Part shown: piece after piece, positions 22,746 to 34,521 of the stretch
How positions within the stretch are numbered: the stretch's first letter is position 1
Layout: each line of letters begins with the position of its first letter
Assembly: GCF_023053635.1 (NCBI RefSeq)
Contig: NC_086180.1
Location: 193,501-257,500 of the forward strand
Direction: 5' to 3'
From: Elgaria multicarinata webbii
Lineage: Eukaryota > Chordata > Lepidosauria > Squamata > Anguidae
DNA: 64,000 bases
Translations under genes and position numbers: made by a program
The notes under the pieces: model-generated
What the model was told of the DNA's origin: nothing
Seen by the model: only the letters and a program-made list of their open reading frames with translations
Database searches by the model: none

Positions 22746-25700
22746 GTGAGTACAGAACCATCTCTGTCCCTTGAGTCCCAGGTGGCCTCGGAGGGCCTTC
22801 TACCAGCTTTGGTTGCTGGCCCAGCTACGCCCCTATCTGGACAGGGATAACCTGGCTTCAGTTGTCCATGCTTTTGTAACCTCCAAATTAGATTACTGCA
22901 ATGCGCTCTACGTGGGGCTGCCTTTGAAGACGGTTTGGAAGCTGCAGGTTGTGCAAAATGCAGTGGCCAGATTGATAACTGGAATCAGAAGGTTTGAGCA
23001 TATAAGTCCGACTCTGGCCCACTTGCGTTGGCTGCCTGTACGTTTCCGAGCCCAATTCAAGGTGCTGGTTTTAACCTATAAAGCCTTACATGTCTTGGGA
23101 CCACAATACCTGATGGAACGCCTCTCCCAACATGAACCTACCCGTACACTACACTCAACATCTATGGTCTTCCTCCGAGTGCCTACCACAAGCGAAGCTT
23201 GGAGAATGGCAACAAGGGAGAGGGCCTTTTCAGTGGTGGCCCTTCAATTCTCCCTGGGTCCTTGTAAGCCTCCTAACTCAGAGGCTTCCAAGTATCCTAT
23301 GCGTGGCACCTGCCACTCTGCATTTAGGCTAGACAGGCAATTTTGCCCATCTAGACAGGCAATTTTGCCCATTCAGGGCCAGGGAGGGAAGGTAGCTGGG
23401 GGGGCAGCCATAGGATTCCTTGTACGGCCAATGCCCCACTCTCCTCCCCTCCCTGCTCCCAGGAATGCCCCCTTCTCCCATCTCTGTTCAGGACCGTAGA
23501 GACATAGCCGGCACGGAGGGAGCTGTACCGACTACGGGCAGTGGGGGATGGGGGAGAGCTGGGCGCGTGGTTTCTGTGCTCCAATGTCAGAGCCCCTGTT
23601 TCTGACTTTAGAGCCGATAAACGGAACAATCCTGTGTTCCCGTCCATAGGGTTTCTCCCTCCTCCACTGCTCTTTCTCCCTGAATCTGTCACCAACGTTG
23701 CTGAAATTTTCAGGGTATGGAAAACCAGCACTTTTTCTTGGCCTGTGTAAATTTCAGAAAGATTGATGAACTTTTCCAGTTTAATTACGAGCAGAATGAC
23801 CAACCCACAAATTATCATTCTATAATGGTGGAAGCTCTTTTTTACTCATGAGCCTTAATTAAAGATGCACTATTGTGCATCCTTCAATGGAGCCCAGTCT
23901 CTGGGTGGGTGGGAGGTGACCCATCAAAAGCGATCGCTGATGACACCCTCTCTCCCCAATGCCTCCTTTCCTGTAACTTTCAGTGTTACCCCCCCCCCCC
24001 CCCAGTATAAATATCTCATACACACTGGGCCTGGGAGAGAGGGTCCCATGGAACCCTGGCTGGTGGAAGTCTTCTCTGGGTCAGCCCAGGCTCTGTAGAT
24101 GGACGAGAGCAGCAGGGCAGTCCCGATCTCTCAGCCTGGCCCTTTCAGCAGGGGCTGTTTCAGGGAACTCCATCAGGGATCAGGAGGAGAACAATGCCTG
24201 CCAGAAGCCAGCCTGTAGGCTGATCCGGGGTGGGGGTGGGGAGGAAGGATTAATCCCGTTTCCACGTCCCTCCTGATGGGCCCGTTCAGCTCAGGATTAG
24301 AGGCCAGCCTGCTGCATTCATGGTGGAGGCTCCTTTGGGAAACAGCGATTCAGGCGACCCTTCTCTGGGGCAAGGTTTCCAGGGGCATCTGGTGGGGATG
24401 TTCTGGTGGGGTTTGGATTGAACCCACCGGCTCCCAGCACCCCTGAGTCCCCTCAGAATGCCTGGGTCGCCCTCCTTCCCCCCAAACATGTCTTTGGATC
24501 GGACAAGCTGAGGGGAGACCTGGCCTCCCAGCCGGATGGCGGCTTCTCTCCGGCTGCGGTGCCCTGTGTCCCCTCAATGGGTCTCCTGGCTTCCGCTCTC
24601 CTTTTCTCACACGAGGAGCAGCCGCACGACGCTGAGCACATGGTGGCAGCGGACCTGTGCAGACTCCTAATATCCGTGTGCAGGGAAGATGCCTACTTTG
24701 ACGTCATTAGAAAACTGTAAAATCCATTGTAAATATGACTTGGGGGGGGGGTTGCACTTCCTGGTGAAGGAAACACAGCGGAGCTGAATGCTGCTGGGCT
24801 TTTCACTCTCCTTAACATCTTGTGTGAAGCTCAGTTCCCTCCTCCCCTGCTCCTTTGGCTCGAATAGAATTAGCTAATTTTGCCCCCTCCACCGCCGCCC
24901 TTCTTCCTGTGTTCTTATCGGCTGTGACTGAGCCTGGGAGGGGTTTGCTTCGCCTCCAATTAATGACAAGATTCAGCCTGGCAGCACCCAGTCCGTTAAT
25001 GATAAGCTCAAGATTTCCTCTGTTAAGTCACGCAGAAGAAGGATTGCTGGGCTCACCGGCAGCTTCGTCATCCCTTCGTCAGTCATGGGACTCCTTGCCA
25101 GTAAATGTGAACCTGAAGGCGTGAATAACTTACTAATGGGTGGAAGTGCGAAAGGTGTTAAATATCATTGACACTGAATTTTGTCAAACTGCCCACTGAG
25201 CGGAAGGCAACGTGTTTGTTATAACCACCCTTCAGTTCAGAATTGTGAAAGGGCTGTTGACAATCTCTACCTATAAAGCAGAAAGTATGTGTGTGTCACG
25301 TATGTGCTGAAATGTTTACCCACTTCCACATACGGTACTGCCTTAATACTGTTCACCCAGACAGGTCTTCATGTACATGAATAATAAAACATGAATTTTG
25401 GGGTTTTAAGTATTTTTAAAGAATATAATAAAACACCTAGATTTACGTCTACAACTCCCAGCATGCCTCGGGTGAGAGGCCAGACTTACTGGCCTTTGGC
25501 GGCCATTGTGATTCCTAAGGTCAGTCTCGAGCAGTCAACCCAATTCCACATAAAAGGAAACAACCCACATAAATGGGCTGCATCCATTTGTGGTGCCTCC
25601 TCCCACCTGCCATGTGTGGTTTTAAAATCATAATGAAATACAACAGCATGACCTTGAGAGGCTGAACTCTGGACATGCTCAAAGGCACCCTGTCCTGATA

Positions 25701-27045
25701 TTGCTGTTTTCTCAGAAACTGAGGGAAGCACACACACAGCCTTCGCCCTTAAGACGGAGGGAGGGAGGAAAGGGAAGCACTCCGTGCATGCCCAGAAATA
25801 GTGGGCCGACCCCAACCCTTCAGTACAGGCTCCTGATGGAACACTTGGTGGGCAAGAAGTGCAGGCCGGAGCCGTCCCGTCAGGACTTGGCTGGAGCCCC
25901 ATCGTAGAGCAGCATTGGCAATGAGAAGAGGGCGTGGGCACCTGAGGGCTGCCAAAGGCATGCTGGGAGGTGTAGTACTGGCATGCAGAGTGGCTGTTGC
26001 TAAATCAAGCATGGGTGAGCAAACCAGGCCAGTATGTGCAGACCACGTCACTCTCTCTCAGTCCTAACTCAGCCCCCACTTTCCTGACCTCTCGCTAACT
26101 GTCTTTGTCCTCCTTCTACCTGACTTTCCCCAACTGCATCTCGTCCCGCCCACATTCCATTCTAGCCTCAGCTGTCAGTCATTCCTCCAATCACTCTTCT
26201 GTTTCAATGGCATAGTCAGGCTTTTACATAAAAATCATAAACTTTATTCAGTAATCTTTGCATCTGTCTTGGAATGTTGTGGTTTAGTTATGACAGAGAA
26301 AAATGCAGCGTAAAAACCTCATGAAGTTAAAAGGCCTTGTGGTGGTGGTGGGGATCACTTGGCACTTAAAAGCCATCCATGCAGTCACTAGGCAACCCTG
26401 CCCTGGGAAAAAGTAATCCTTAAGCAGGGTGCCACAACTAAGACGGCCTGCTCTCCAGTTGTCTCCCACCACACCTCAGATGGTGTTCAAAGATTAACAT
26501 GTTATTCAGGCACCTAGGCTTATGCCTCCAACTCCCAGCATGCCTCAGGTGGGAGGAAAGGTTTATCAGGCTTTGGCAGCCATCACCTGGAAGTGGCTCG
26601 CCATCTTGGGCCTGAATGGAGAGCGCCTGGGGCTGGCTGCCTCAGTTACTAGGCTCCATCAGGAGCAGAAGGGAAGGTGGTCGCAGCTCTGGGCAAAAGG
26701 CATGCTGGGAGTTGTAGTTCTTGTGTTCTCTCCTCCTGTTCTGGTGCCAGTGCTTGATGTGGTGTCTCCCTGGTTTCTGGGGGCTCTGAGGAGGATTCTT
26801 CCAGCAAGGGCATGACACACAGCACCCTGAAACACTGAGAGGTTCCCCCACCCCGCCTCCCGTTCAGAAGGGTCCCAGGCTCAAGGGGACCGGAAGCCAC
26901 TCGGAGATCCAGACGATCTGCCAGGGCCTCGGTCTCCTGTCCTTCTCTCAGTGCCGGCCATCCATTAAGGCAGAGGTGCCCAGGTTGTGGGGCACATGTG
27001 CCCCCCTGGAGTCCCAGTATTGGGGGAAAGGCAGGAATGATAATA

Positions 27046-27115
<70 letters not shown>

Positions 27116-27702
27116 GGCCTGTGTAGGGAACAGCTAGGGGGGCCACCGGCCAGATGTACCCAAAGGGGGCCTCTCCACCCAGGCCCTCCCCCGCAGCTAG
27201 TAGGGTCTTTTTTAAAAAGCGCAAATGGAAGCTTTTGATTAAGCCTTGCTGTGACTCCCCACCCCCAGGGCCCCTTCCCCTGGAGAGCGATAAGGCCTTG
27301 TGAGGAAGCCCCAATGGGCACCAGAGGGAGTTTGTTTCCCCCAAGCGGTAATGTTGCCTGGGGTGGGATGTGGGGAGTGGAGTGGGGGAGGCAGCTGGGA
27401 AGGGGGAGAAGGGGCATCCAGGTGGCAGGCGGGGTTCCATGGAAGCAAGTGTGAGGTGATGCAGCACGTTGGGGCAAAAAAAAACCCAGCTTCCAAGTAT
27501 AACCTGATGGGATCTGAGCTGGCAGTGACCGACCAGGAAAGAGATCTGGGAGTTGTGGTGGAAAAGCTCGATGAAAATGTCAACCCAACTGTGCGGCCGC
27601 TGTAAAGGAGCCAAACTCTGTGTTAGAGGTTATTAGAATAGAAATTGAGAATAAAACAGCCAGTATCTTACTGTCTTTATACAAATCTATGGTGCGACCA
27701 CA

Positions 27703-27735
<33 letters not shown>

Positions 27736-30001
27736 TTATTTCTCACCCACCTCTCCACTTAGAATACTGTGTGCAGTTCTGGTCACCACAACTAAAAAAA
27801 GATATTATAGGGCTGGAAAAAGTGCAGAAAAGGGCAACTAAAACGATTAAGGGACTGGAGCATCTCCCCTACAAGGGAAGTTTACAACATCTGGGATTGT
27901 TCAGCATGGAATAAAAAAAGGAGGCTAAGGGAAGACCTGTAAGAGGTGCACAAAATCATGCCTGGTGTGAAAAATGGGGATAGGGAGGCATTTTTCTCCC
28001 TCTCTCAAAATACTAGAACCCAGCGGGGTCATCCCATGGAGCTGATTGGTGGGAGATTCAGGACAGGACAGATAAAAGCAAGTCCTTCTTCACACAGGGC
28101 ATAGTTAAACAATGGAATTCACTACCACAAAATGTGGTGATGGCCACCCATTTGGATGGCTTTAAAAACGGGGGTTAGATAAATTCCTGGAGGAGAAAGC
28201 GATCAATGGTTACTAGTCCCGATAGCTATGAGCTACCTCCAGTATCTGAGGCAGTAAGCTTATATTCACCAGTTGCTGGGGGTCATGGGTAGGAGGGTGC
28301 TGTTGCACTGTGTCCTGCTTTGTTGGTCCCTGGTTGACAACTAGTTGGCTACTTTGAGCATCATCACATGGGAGAAATTGCATCTCCTTAGTGTTTGTCC
28401 CTCAGTAATTCTTCTTCTGCCGGGAGGGGAAAGAGGAAGTAAACAAAGGCCACGTGGCCCATTCAGGGGCCGGTTTAAGAGCCGCTTTTCCTGCACACAA
28501 CAAGAGATCGCAGCACGTTCCGTTTTATTTTAAAAAGTCAGATTAAAAGGGGTCTATTTTGTGACGGAAAATCGAGCAGGAGGCGGGCGGGCGGTGGACG
28601 TTGTTGTCTAAAGGACGCCCGTAAGTGGGCAGTAGCGAGTGTGCGATAGAACGCTTGTCTGATGGAGCTGCGTGTGAACAGGGGGCTGGACTAGATGGAC
28701 CCTCGGTCTGATCCAGCATCAGGGCTCTTCTTATGTTCTCACGAGGGCAGCCACTCCATTTTCTGTGGGGTGTCCAGCACCTGGAGTCCAAGCTTGACGC
28801 CCCCCCACCCGAGGCCAAAATGCAGACTAGCCTTGCAACTATGGCAGGGTGTCCCTCCTGGGGGAGCAGAGGCCAGGAGCAGTGGCAGGAGCACCCGGAG
28901 CCCTGGACTCCTGGCTCCGTCTGGGTGGAGGGCCCGCAGCCTCCCCAAACAGAAGGCCTCTGTGGCTCTTCCGTGTTGGATTTTCCAAGGTAAGGGGGGG
29001 GAAGAAGGAAGATGCAGGGGAACACGGGGAGGCTATGGGTGACTGATATCGTCATCGCCTGGGAAACACCCCTCCCCACCAGAAGAATTCTGTGAAGGAG
29101 GCATTGAGACACGGTGGGATGAAGCCCTCATCTGGAAGCCCCCCCCCAACCACCCCATGCGCACTTTGCTCTTCATTCCTGCCGTCCATCAAGGGGTGTG
29201 TGGGGGTGTGGAATTGGGCCCTGAGTAAGGGGCTGACGGAGGGCTTCTTCCCCTGGTCCTTGCAGCCGGTGAGGGGGGGCTTTTCTCGGCTCCAGAGTTG
29301 CATCGCGGAGCTGCGAGCCTTGCCGACGGAAGGGGGGTTCCGGCCAAAGGAGGACGCGGTGAGCCGGGCAGTGCAGGACGGGCTCCAGCAGTTCAAGCAG
29401 TACACCGGGAAAGGCATGGCAGGCGCTTCCCTGAGCAGGGCTGCTGTGGAGGTGAGGCGGACACCTGGGGGGGGGGAGTGGAAGCGGGAGGGGAGGGAGC
29501 CCTTGGTGCCTGCGGCCCACCCTGCGCCTGGAGTGGCAAGAGCAGGGTGCCGGGGGAACCACAGCCTGCGGTGACCCAAACCCCGCTCCAGCCAGCTGGT
29601 GGGAGCAGTGGCCTTGCCGATGCCATGCTGGCGCCTCGTGGATCTTCCCCAGAGGCGGCTGCTGCTGCTGGGGGTGGGGGCGCGTCTCTAGTCTCATCAC
29701 TGGGGGCGGGAGCAGCCATTCTCTAGCGGCAGCTCTACCCTCGTGCCCTGCCAGCCGCAACATGGTTTGGGGGAACTGCCCGAATGCCGCTCCCCAGTCT
29801 CCCCTGCTCTGCCCCCTCCATCCAAGCCCTGGCTGACAATGCTTAGATCTCCTCAGGACATTGGGGGAGCGGGGGAAGAAGCCAGTGGGTGTGCTGCACA
29901 GTGCTGGAGAGGCCCCCTCCTCAGAAATGGCCATAAAGCTTCTGGCACAAAATCATGCATGCGGGGGCCTCTGAATTCAGGCCTCAGAGAGGGAGCCCCA
30001 T

Positions 30002-30049
<48 letters not shown>

Positions 30050-33000
30050 TCTGTACTGCCCCATAGACGAAGCTCTCTGGGCGGTGTACATTACATTATC
30101 ATAGAATCATAGATGATTACATTATCATAGAATCATCAGAGTTGGAAGGGGCCTACAAGGCCATCGAGTCCAACCCCCTGCTCAATGCAGGAATCCACCC
30201 TAAAGCATCCCTGACAGATGGTTGTTCAGCTGCCTCTTGAAGTCGTCTGGGGTGGGAGAGCCCCCCACCTCCCTAGGTAACTGGTTCCATTGTCGTACTG
30301 CTCTAACAGTCAGGAAGTTTTTCCTGATGTCCAGCTGGAATCTGGCTTCCTGTCACTTGAGCCCGTTATTCCGTGTCCTGCACTCTGGGAGGATCGAGAA
30401 GAGATCCTGGCCCTCCTCTGTGTGAGAACCTTTTAAGGATTTGAAGAGTGCTGTCAGGTCTCCCCTCAATCTTCTCTTCTCCAGGCTAAACATGCCCAGT
30501 TCTTTCAGTCTCTCTTCATAGGGCTTTGTTTCCAGACCCCTGATCATCCTGGTTGCCCTGCTCTGAACACGGGCAGGTGATCTAGGGGCAGGCGATCTAG
30601 GCGTGGTCTCCCCTAGCTTTCCCCGGTGTCGCCAGGGATGTTCCTTGGACCCCAAGGGAGAGTCAGCAGCAGTTCTGCTTGTTGCTTACATTTCCATCCA
30701 TTCCTCCAAGAAGTACAGACTGTCTCCGTCTGCCCGCTCCCCAACATCCTTGGGAGGCGAGTCCGGGCCAAGAGAGACACGACTGGCCCTACGTCGCCCA
30801 CGGAGCTCCTTGGCTGAGCAGGGCTGTGGTCCTGCCTCTGCCTGGCCCAAACGAGGGTGGGGCAGGGAGGCCGGGCAGGGAGCGGCTGCGTCTCCCTCGG
30901 AGCAGCTGAAATGTGCCTCTGCTTCCAGATCACGGTCCTGACCAGCCAGCTCAGCGCACAGATGGCCAAGCAGCTGGAGGCTGGGCTACAGGACACTGAC
31001 CTGGTCAGCCTCCGGCAGTTGCAGCTGGTTGAGCTCACCAGGGGGGGAGTCCAGGAGCCCTCGGAGGAGGCCGAGTGGGCCAGCTGTGCCAGAGCGGGAG
31101 GCAGTGGCGGCAACGGTGAGTGCGGCCACCTGACCACGGGCTGGGGCTGCCCAAGCACGGCTTCCCCGCCATTGGCCGGAGGCGGAAGGGGGCGCCAGCG
31201 GTCGCACCGGGCACTTCATAGAGCGCCAGAAGATCCATCCCGTGGGCCAAGGGCTTTCCGCCGTGTTGGCCATTGCTCGGTCACTCTGCAAAGGGTCCCT
31301 GCTGCGCCCAGTGGCCTCCTGGGCGCACGAGCCCCGCCTGGCGGCTACTTACTGGTGAAGTGGCCCAGAAATCAGTCTGTTTCTGTACCCCACGGGGGAG
31401 AGGAGCATACATGACTGGTGCTCTTGTTGTTTTGGGGCATGGAGGAGGAGGAGGAGGGGGAGGAAACCACTTACTAAGAGCCAGCCCACCTCACTGTGGA
31501 ACAGAAAGGGCCAAACTGCACAAGGTGGCAGAGATCTGAGCATGGGACTGGGTTGGTGCTGGGGGGGGGGCACCCCCTTAGTGTTGCAAGGTCTTCCTTT
31601 GCCTGGAAGGAGCCACCTACATCCTGGGGCCTCCCCAGCGCTTGCCCCTCTCTCCCACCCAAGCAGTGCTGGCCCTCTGGCTCACCCTCACCCCCACCTC
31701 CCAGGTCTGACCAGTCCCCATCTACTGATGCTTCACTTGCCCAAGGTGTGGTGAATTATCACCACTCAGAGGAGGGTTTAATTAGGTGTGTTTGCTTGAA
31801 AAGGCATGCTTTGTAGCGTTTTCCAAATCTCTTTATCACTTCATTGCTACTTGTGTGTGAAAAAGCCAGGCCTGGGCTTCCAACAGGCCTCCTGCTGCCG
31901 CCTGCTGGGCGGAGGCACCCCTCGCCTGCTCGGCTGCGTGTTCACACTTTCCTTTGTGAGAGCAGCCCGAGTGCAGCCCTCGCAGAAGGGGAGGGGGCGC
32001 GTGTGTGCCTGCAGGCGTTTAGGCTTCCTCTGGGCTGCTCCAGCCTGGACAGATGGCGGCTCTTCATCCCGTGTAAGCCGGAGCCTTGGTCGCGCCTGGT
32101 GCCGATGCCTGTTGTGCCCCGTCTGGCCCCTCCCGCCGCTCAGCCTGGACTAAGCCCCCCACCCCCACCCCCACCCCCACCCCGCCCGTTATGGGGCTGT
32201 GAGTGCTGCTCGCTTGTTGCTAGCCAGGCAGGCTGCCCGCACCCTTTCTCAGGGACATGCAGTTTGGACTTTAATTTGGAAGAACTTAATTTCTGGAGAC
32301 AGACAGATGTACCAATGGCAGAGTTTGAGGGTGCTGAAAGAATGCACACTTCCTCCTGGCAGGGTGACCTTCCAAGGGGAGCCCTGGGCCAAGAAATGGG
32401 GGCGGGGGGAGGAATTAGATTATCATGGCTCTCCCATGGGCCAGGAAGCCTCGGTCTGCATGACAGGCGTCTCTCTGGGAGTGGGCTGAGGCAGGCTGGC
32501 AGCCGGGTGCTACTTTGCAGGCTACGACTGGCACAGGGCGCATCCTTGGCCAGGACGCAGGGCTCCGTGGAAGGCGAGGGGAGCGTTCAGATTTTGAGGC
32601 GCATCCAACATGGGGTTTCTTGAGACAAGATAAACAGAAGTATAGCTGACACTTCTCTACTGCAGGAAATGACTTCTGCCACTGATTACAGGAGGACGGA
32701 TTCAAGTTAAACAATCGGCAGCCTGGGCAGCCCTGTCAGAGAACAGGGGCTCCGTGGGGGGCAGCCCCCTTTGGGGGCCTTTGCAAGAGAGGTTTGGCGC
32801 TCCCCTGGGCTGAGCTGGATGCACCAGCAACTCCTGCCCAACTCTAGCGTAGCAGTGGGACCACCCAGAAAACATCTTGCTCCTCCAAGGCCTTCAGAAG
32901 CGTCTCTTCTACCACTGAGGGGGCTGCTGCTGCTGCTGCTGCTGCTGCTGCACGTGTACGGAAAAAACCCTGTGCCTGGTGTGGAGAATGCGGATCCAGA

Positions 33001-34465
33001 GACATTTTTCTCCCTCTCCCATAACTCTAGAACCCGGAGGGGGGTCATCATCCCATGAAGCTGATTGGTCGGCGATACAGGACAGATCAAAGGAAGGGCT
33101 TCTTCACACAGCGCATAGTTAAATTATGGAACTCACTACCACAAGATGTACTGATGGCCACCAATTTGGATGGCTTTCAAAGGGGGGGGGGTTGGATAAA
33201 TCCCTGGAGGAGAAGGCTATCAATGGCTACTAGTCTTGATGGCTGTGAGCTACCTCCAGTACCTGAGGCAGTAAGCCTATATGCACCAGTAGGCCTATGT
33301 GCACCAGTTGCTGGGGAACATGGGTGGGAGGGTGCTGTTGCACTTGTGTCCTGCTTGTTGGGTGGTGGCTTTACCATGAAGTGGTCGGCAGCAGGCAGTG
33401 GAGGAGGGGAAGAGCAGCACTGCCCCCCCCGAAGAGTCTGCTGTGGCAGCCGCTCGCTCGCTTGCTTGCCTGCAGACGTCCCGCCTCACCGTGCCTCCTG
33501 ACCCTGCCAGCCAGGTCAGCCGATTCCCTTTCCCAGCGTGGGCACGCGTGCCTCCTCATTGCCAGCGCGCTGCCTCCCAAGGTCTTTCTGCCTTCAGGAG
33601 CTGCGCTGGAGGGATGCCCAGGGGCTGCAAGACTCCTGAAGGCTGGAAGGCCTTACAGGCAGCGCCCTGGCGACATGGGCACACATGTGCCCACATTAGG
33701 GAAAGCAAGCTGCCTAGCGGCGGCCAGGCACACCACTCACGTGTGGGAGAGGGCGGGGGGGCGGGGATTGCAGGACTGGGGTGGTGGGAGAGGGGAGCAG
33801 TGGGTTCCTGCTTCAGGCAGCGACCAGCCTTGGGCCAGGCCTGCTGCTTGTGGGTCCCTGGTCGACAGCTGATCGTCCGCTTTGTGAACAGAGTGCTGGA
33901 CTGGATGGACTCTGGGCCTGATCCAGCACCCAGCAGGGCTCTTCGGATGTTTTCATGGTGCTGCAAGGGAGGCATCTCTCTCTGAGGGGACCTGCCGTGA
34001 TATCCTGGCTGTGGGTTTGGGGAGCACCTTTGGGCAGAAGGGAGGCAGCCTGACCAGCAGAAGGGAGGCAGTCTGACCAGGGCTCTCCTTCCCTTGCAGA
34101 GAGCACTGCCGCCGCCGCCATCCTGGGCACAGACATTGACCTCCAGACCGTGGAGGATGACGTGGTGGCCTTGGAGATGTTCTTCAAAGCCTGGTTCCAT
34201 GACCAGGGCACCAATCAAGAGCACCTCCACCTCCTCCTGCCCTCTGGAGCCATCGCCCGTCCTGGTGCACCCGGGACCAGCCAGGGTAATTTGCCTTCCT
34301 GTTTGCTCTCAACTGCTTCTGCCGCCGCCACCATGTTACACCCAGGGCAGGCAACAGGTGCAGCCTTGAAGGGAGGGAGGAAGCTCCGTTCCCTGGCCGT
34401 GCCTGCTGGAGAAGGACAAAGAAGGCTGGTCTATCTGTCTGCCCTGTCTGTCCCTCTCTTGCAGG

Positions 34466-34521
<56 letters not shown>

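Larger units (their letters stand above)
27410..28745 (+). repeat. CR1-clade (L3-type) LINE 3' half
   Basis: Follows the copy at 3965-5138 closely: atgggatctgagctggcagt, gaaaatgtcaacccaactgt, 'ctggagcatctcccctacaa', then the C-terminal and 3' UTR regions ending 'ggaccctcggtctgatccag'. It is interrupted at about 27698-27762 by a SINE tail and at about 28350-28680 by an inverted-end element. Stops and small indels are common. Confidence 0.85.
22746..29265 (+). other. M1AP: M1AP intron 1
   Basis: About 6.5 kb, the largest M1AP intron. It holds an L2 fragment, a 21-bp tandem duplication near 23328-23370, a poly-C run near 23990, two elements with ZNF143-like ends (25.4-26.7 kb), an AAT microsatellite, an L3-type LINE and inverted-end element copy 2. 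I see nothing nameable at 23265-25440 or 28745-29265. Confidence 0.85.
29452..30928 (+). other. M1AP: M1AP intron 2
   Basis: 1477 bp, holding a SINE tail (30001-30093) and a CR1 3' end (30096-30590). The rest is GC-rich sequence with no recognisable feature. Confidence 0.85.
31116..34099 (+). other. M1AP: M1AP intron 3
   Basis: 2984 bp, holding G and GGA runs near 31440-31460, a CCCCCA run near 32157-32180, a CTG run at about 32928-32950, and the L3-type LINE with its possible insertion (32965-33960). I see nothing nameable at 31470-32150 or 32190-32920. Confidence 0.8.

Noticed and set aside
22771-23499. 242-codon plus-strand frame as a host gene
   Set aside because: It is the C-terminal part of an L2 LINE ([30 protein letters not shown]), not a host exon.
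26649-27614. 321-codon minus-strand open frame with a poly-Ile run
   Set aside because: The run is the translated (AAT)n tail and the ends are LINE 3' sequence. It does not encode a gene.
34471-34519. Cys/Val and Thr/His repeat open frames
   Set aside because: Translation of a (TG)n microsatellite inside M1AP intron 4.
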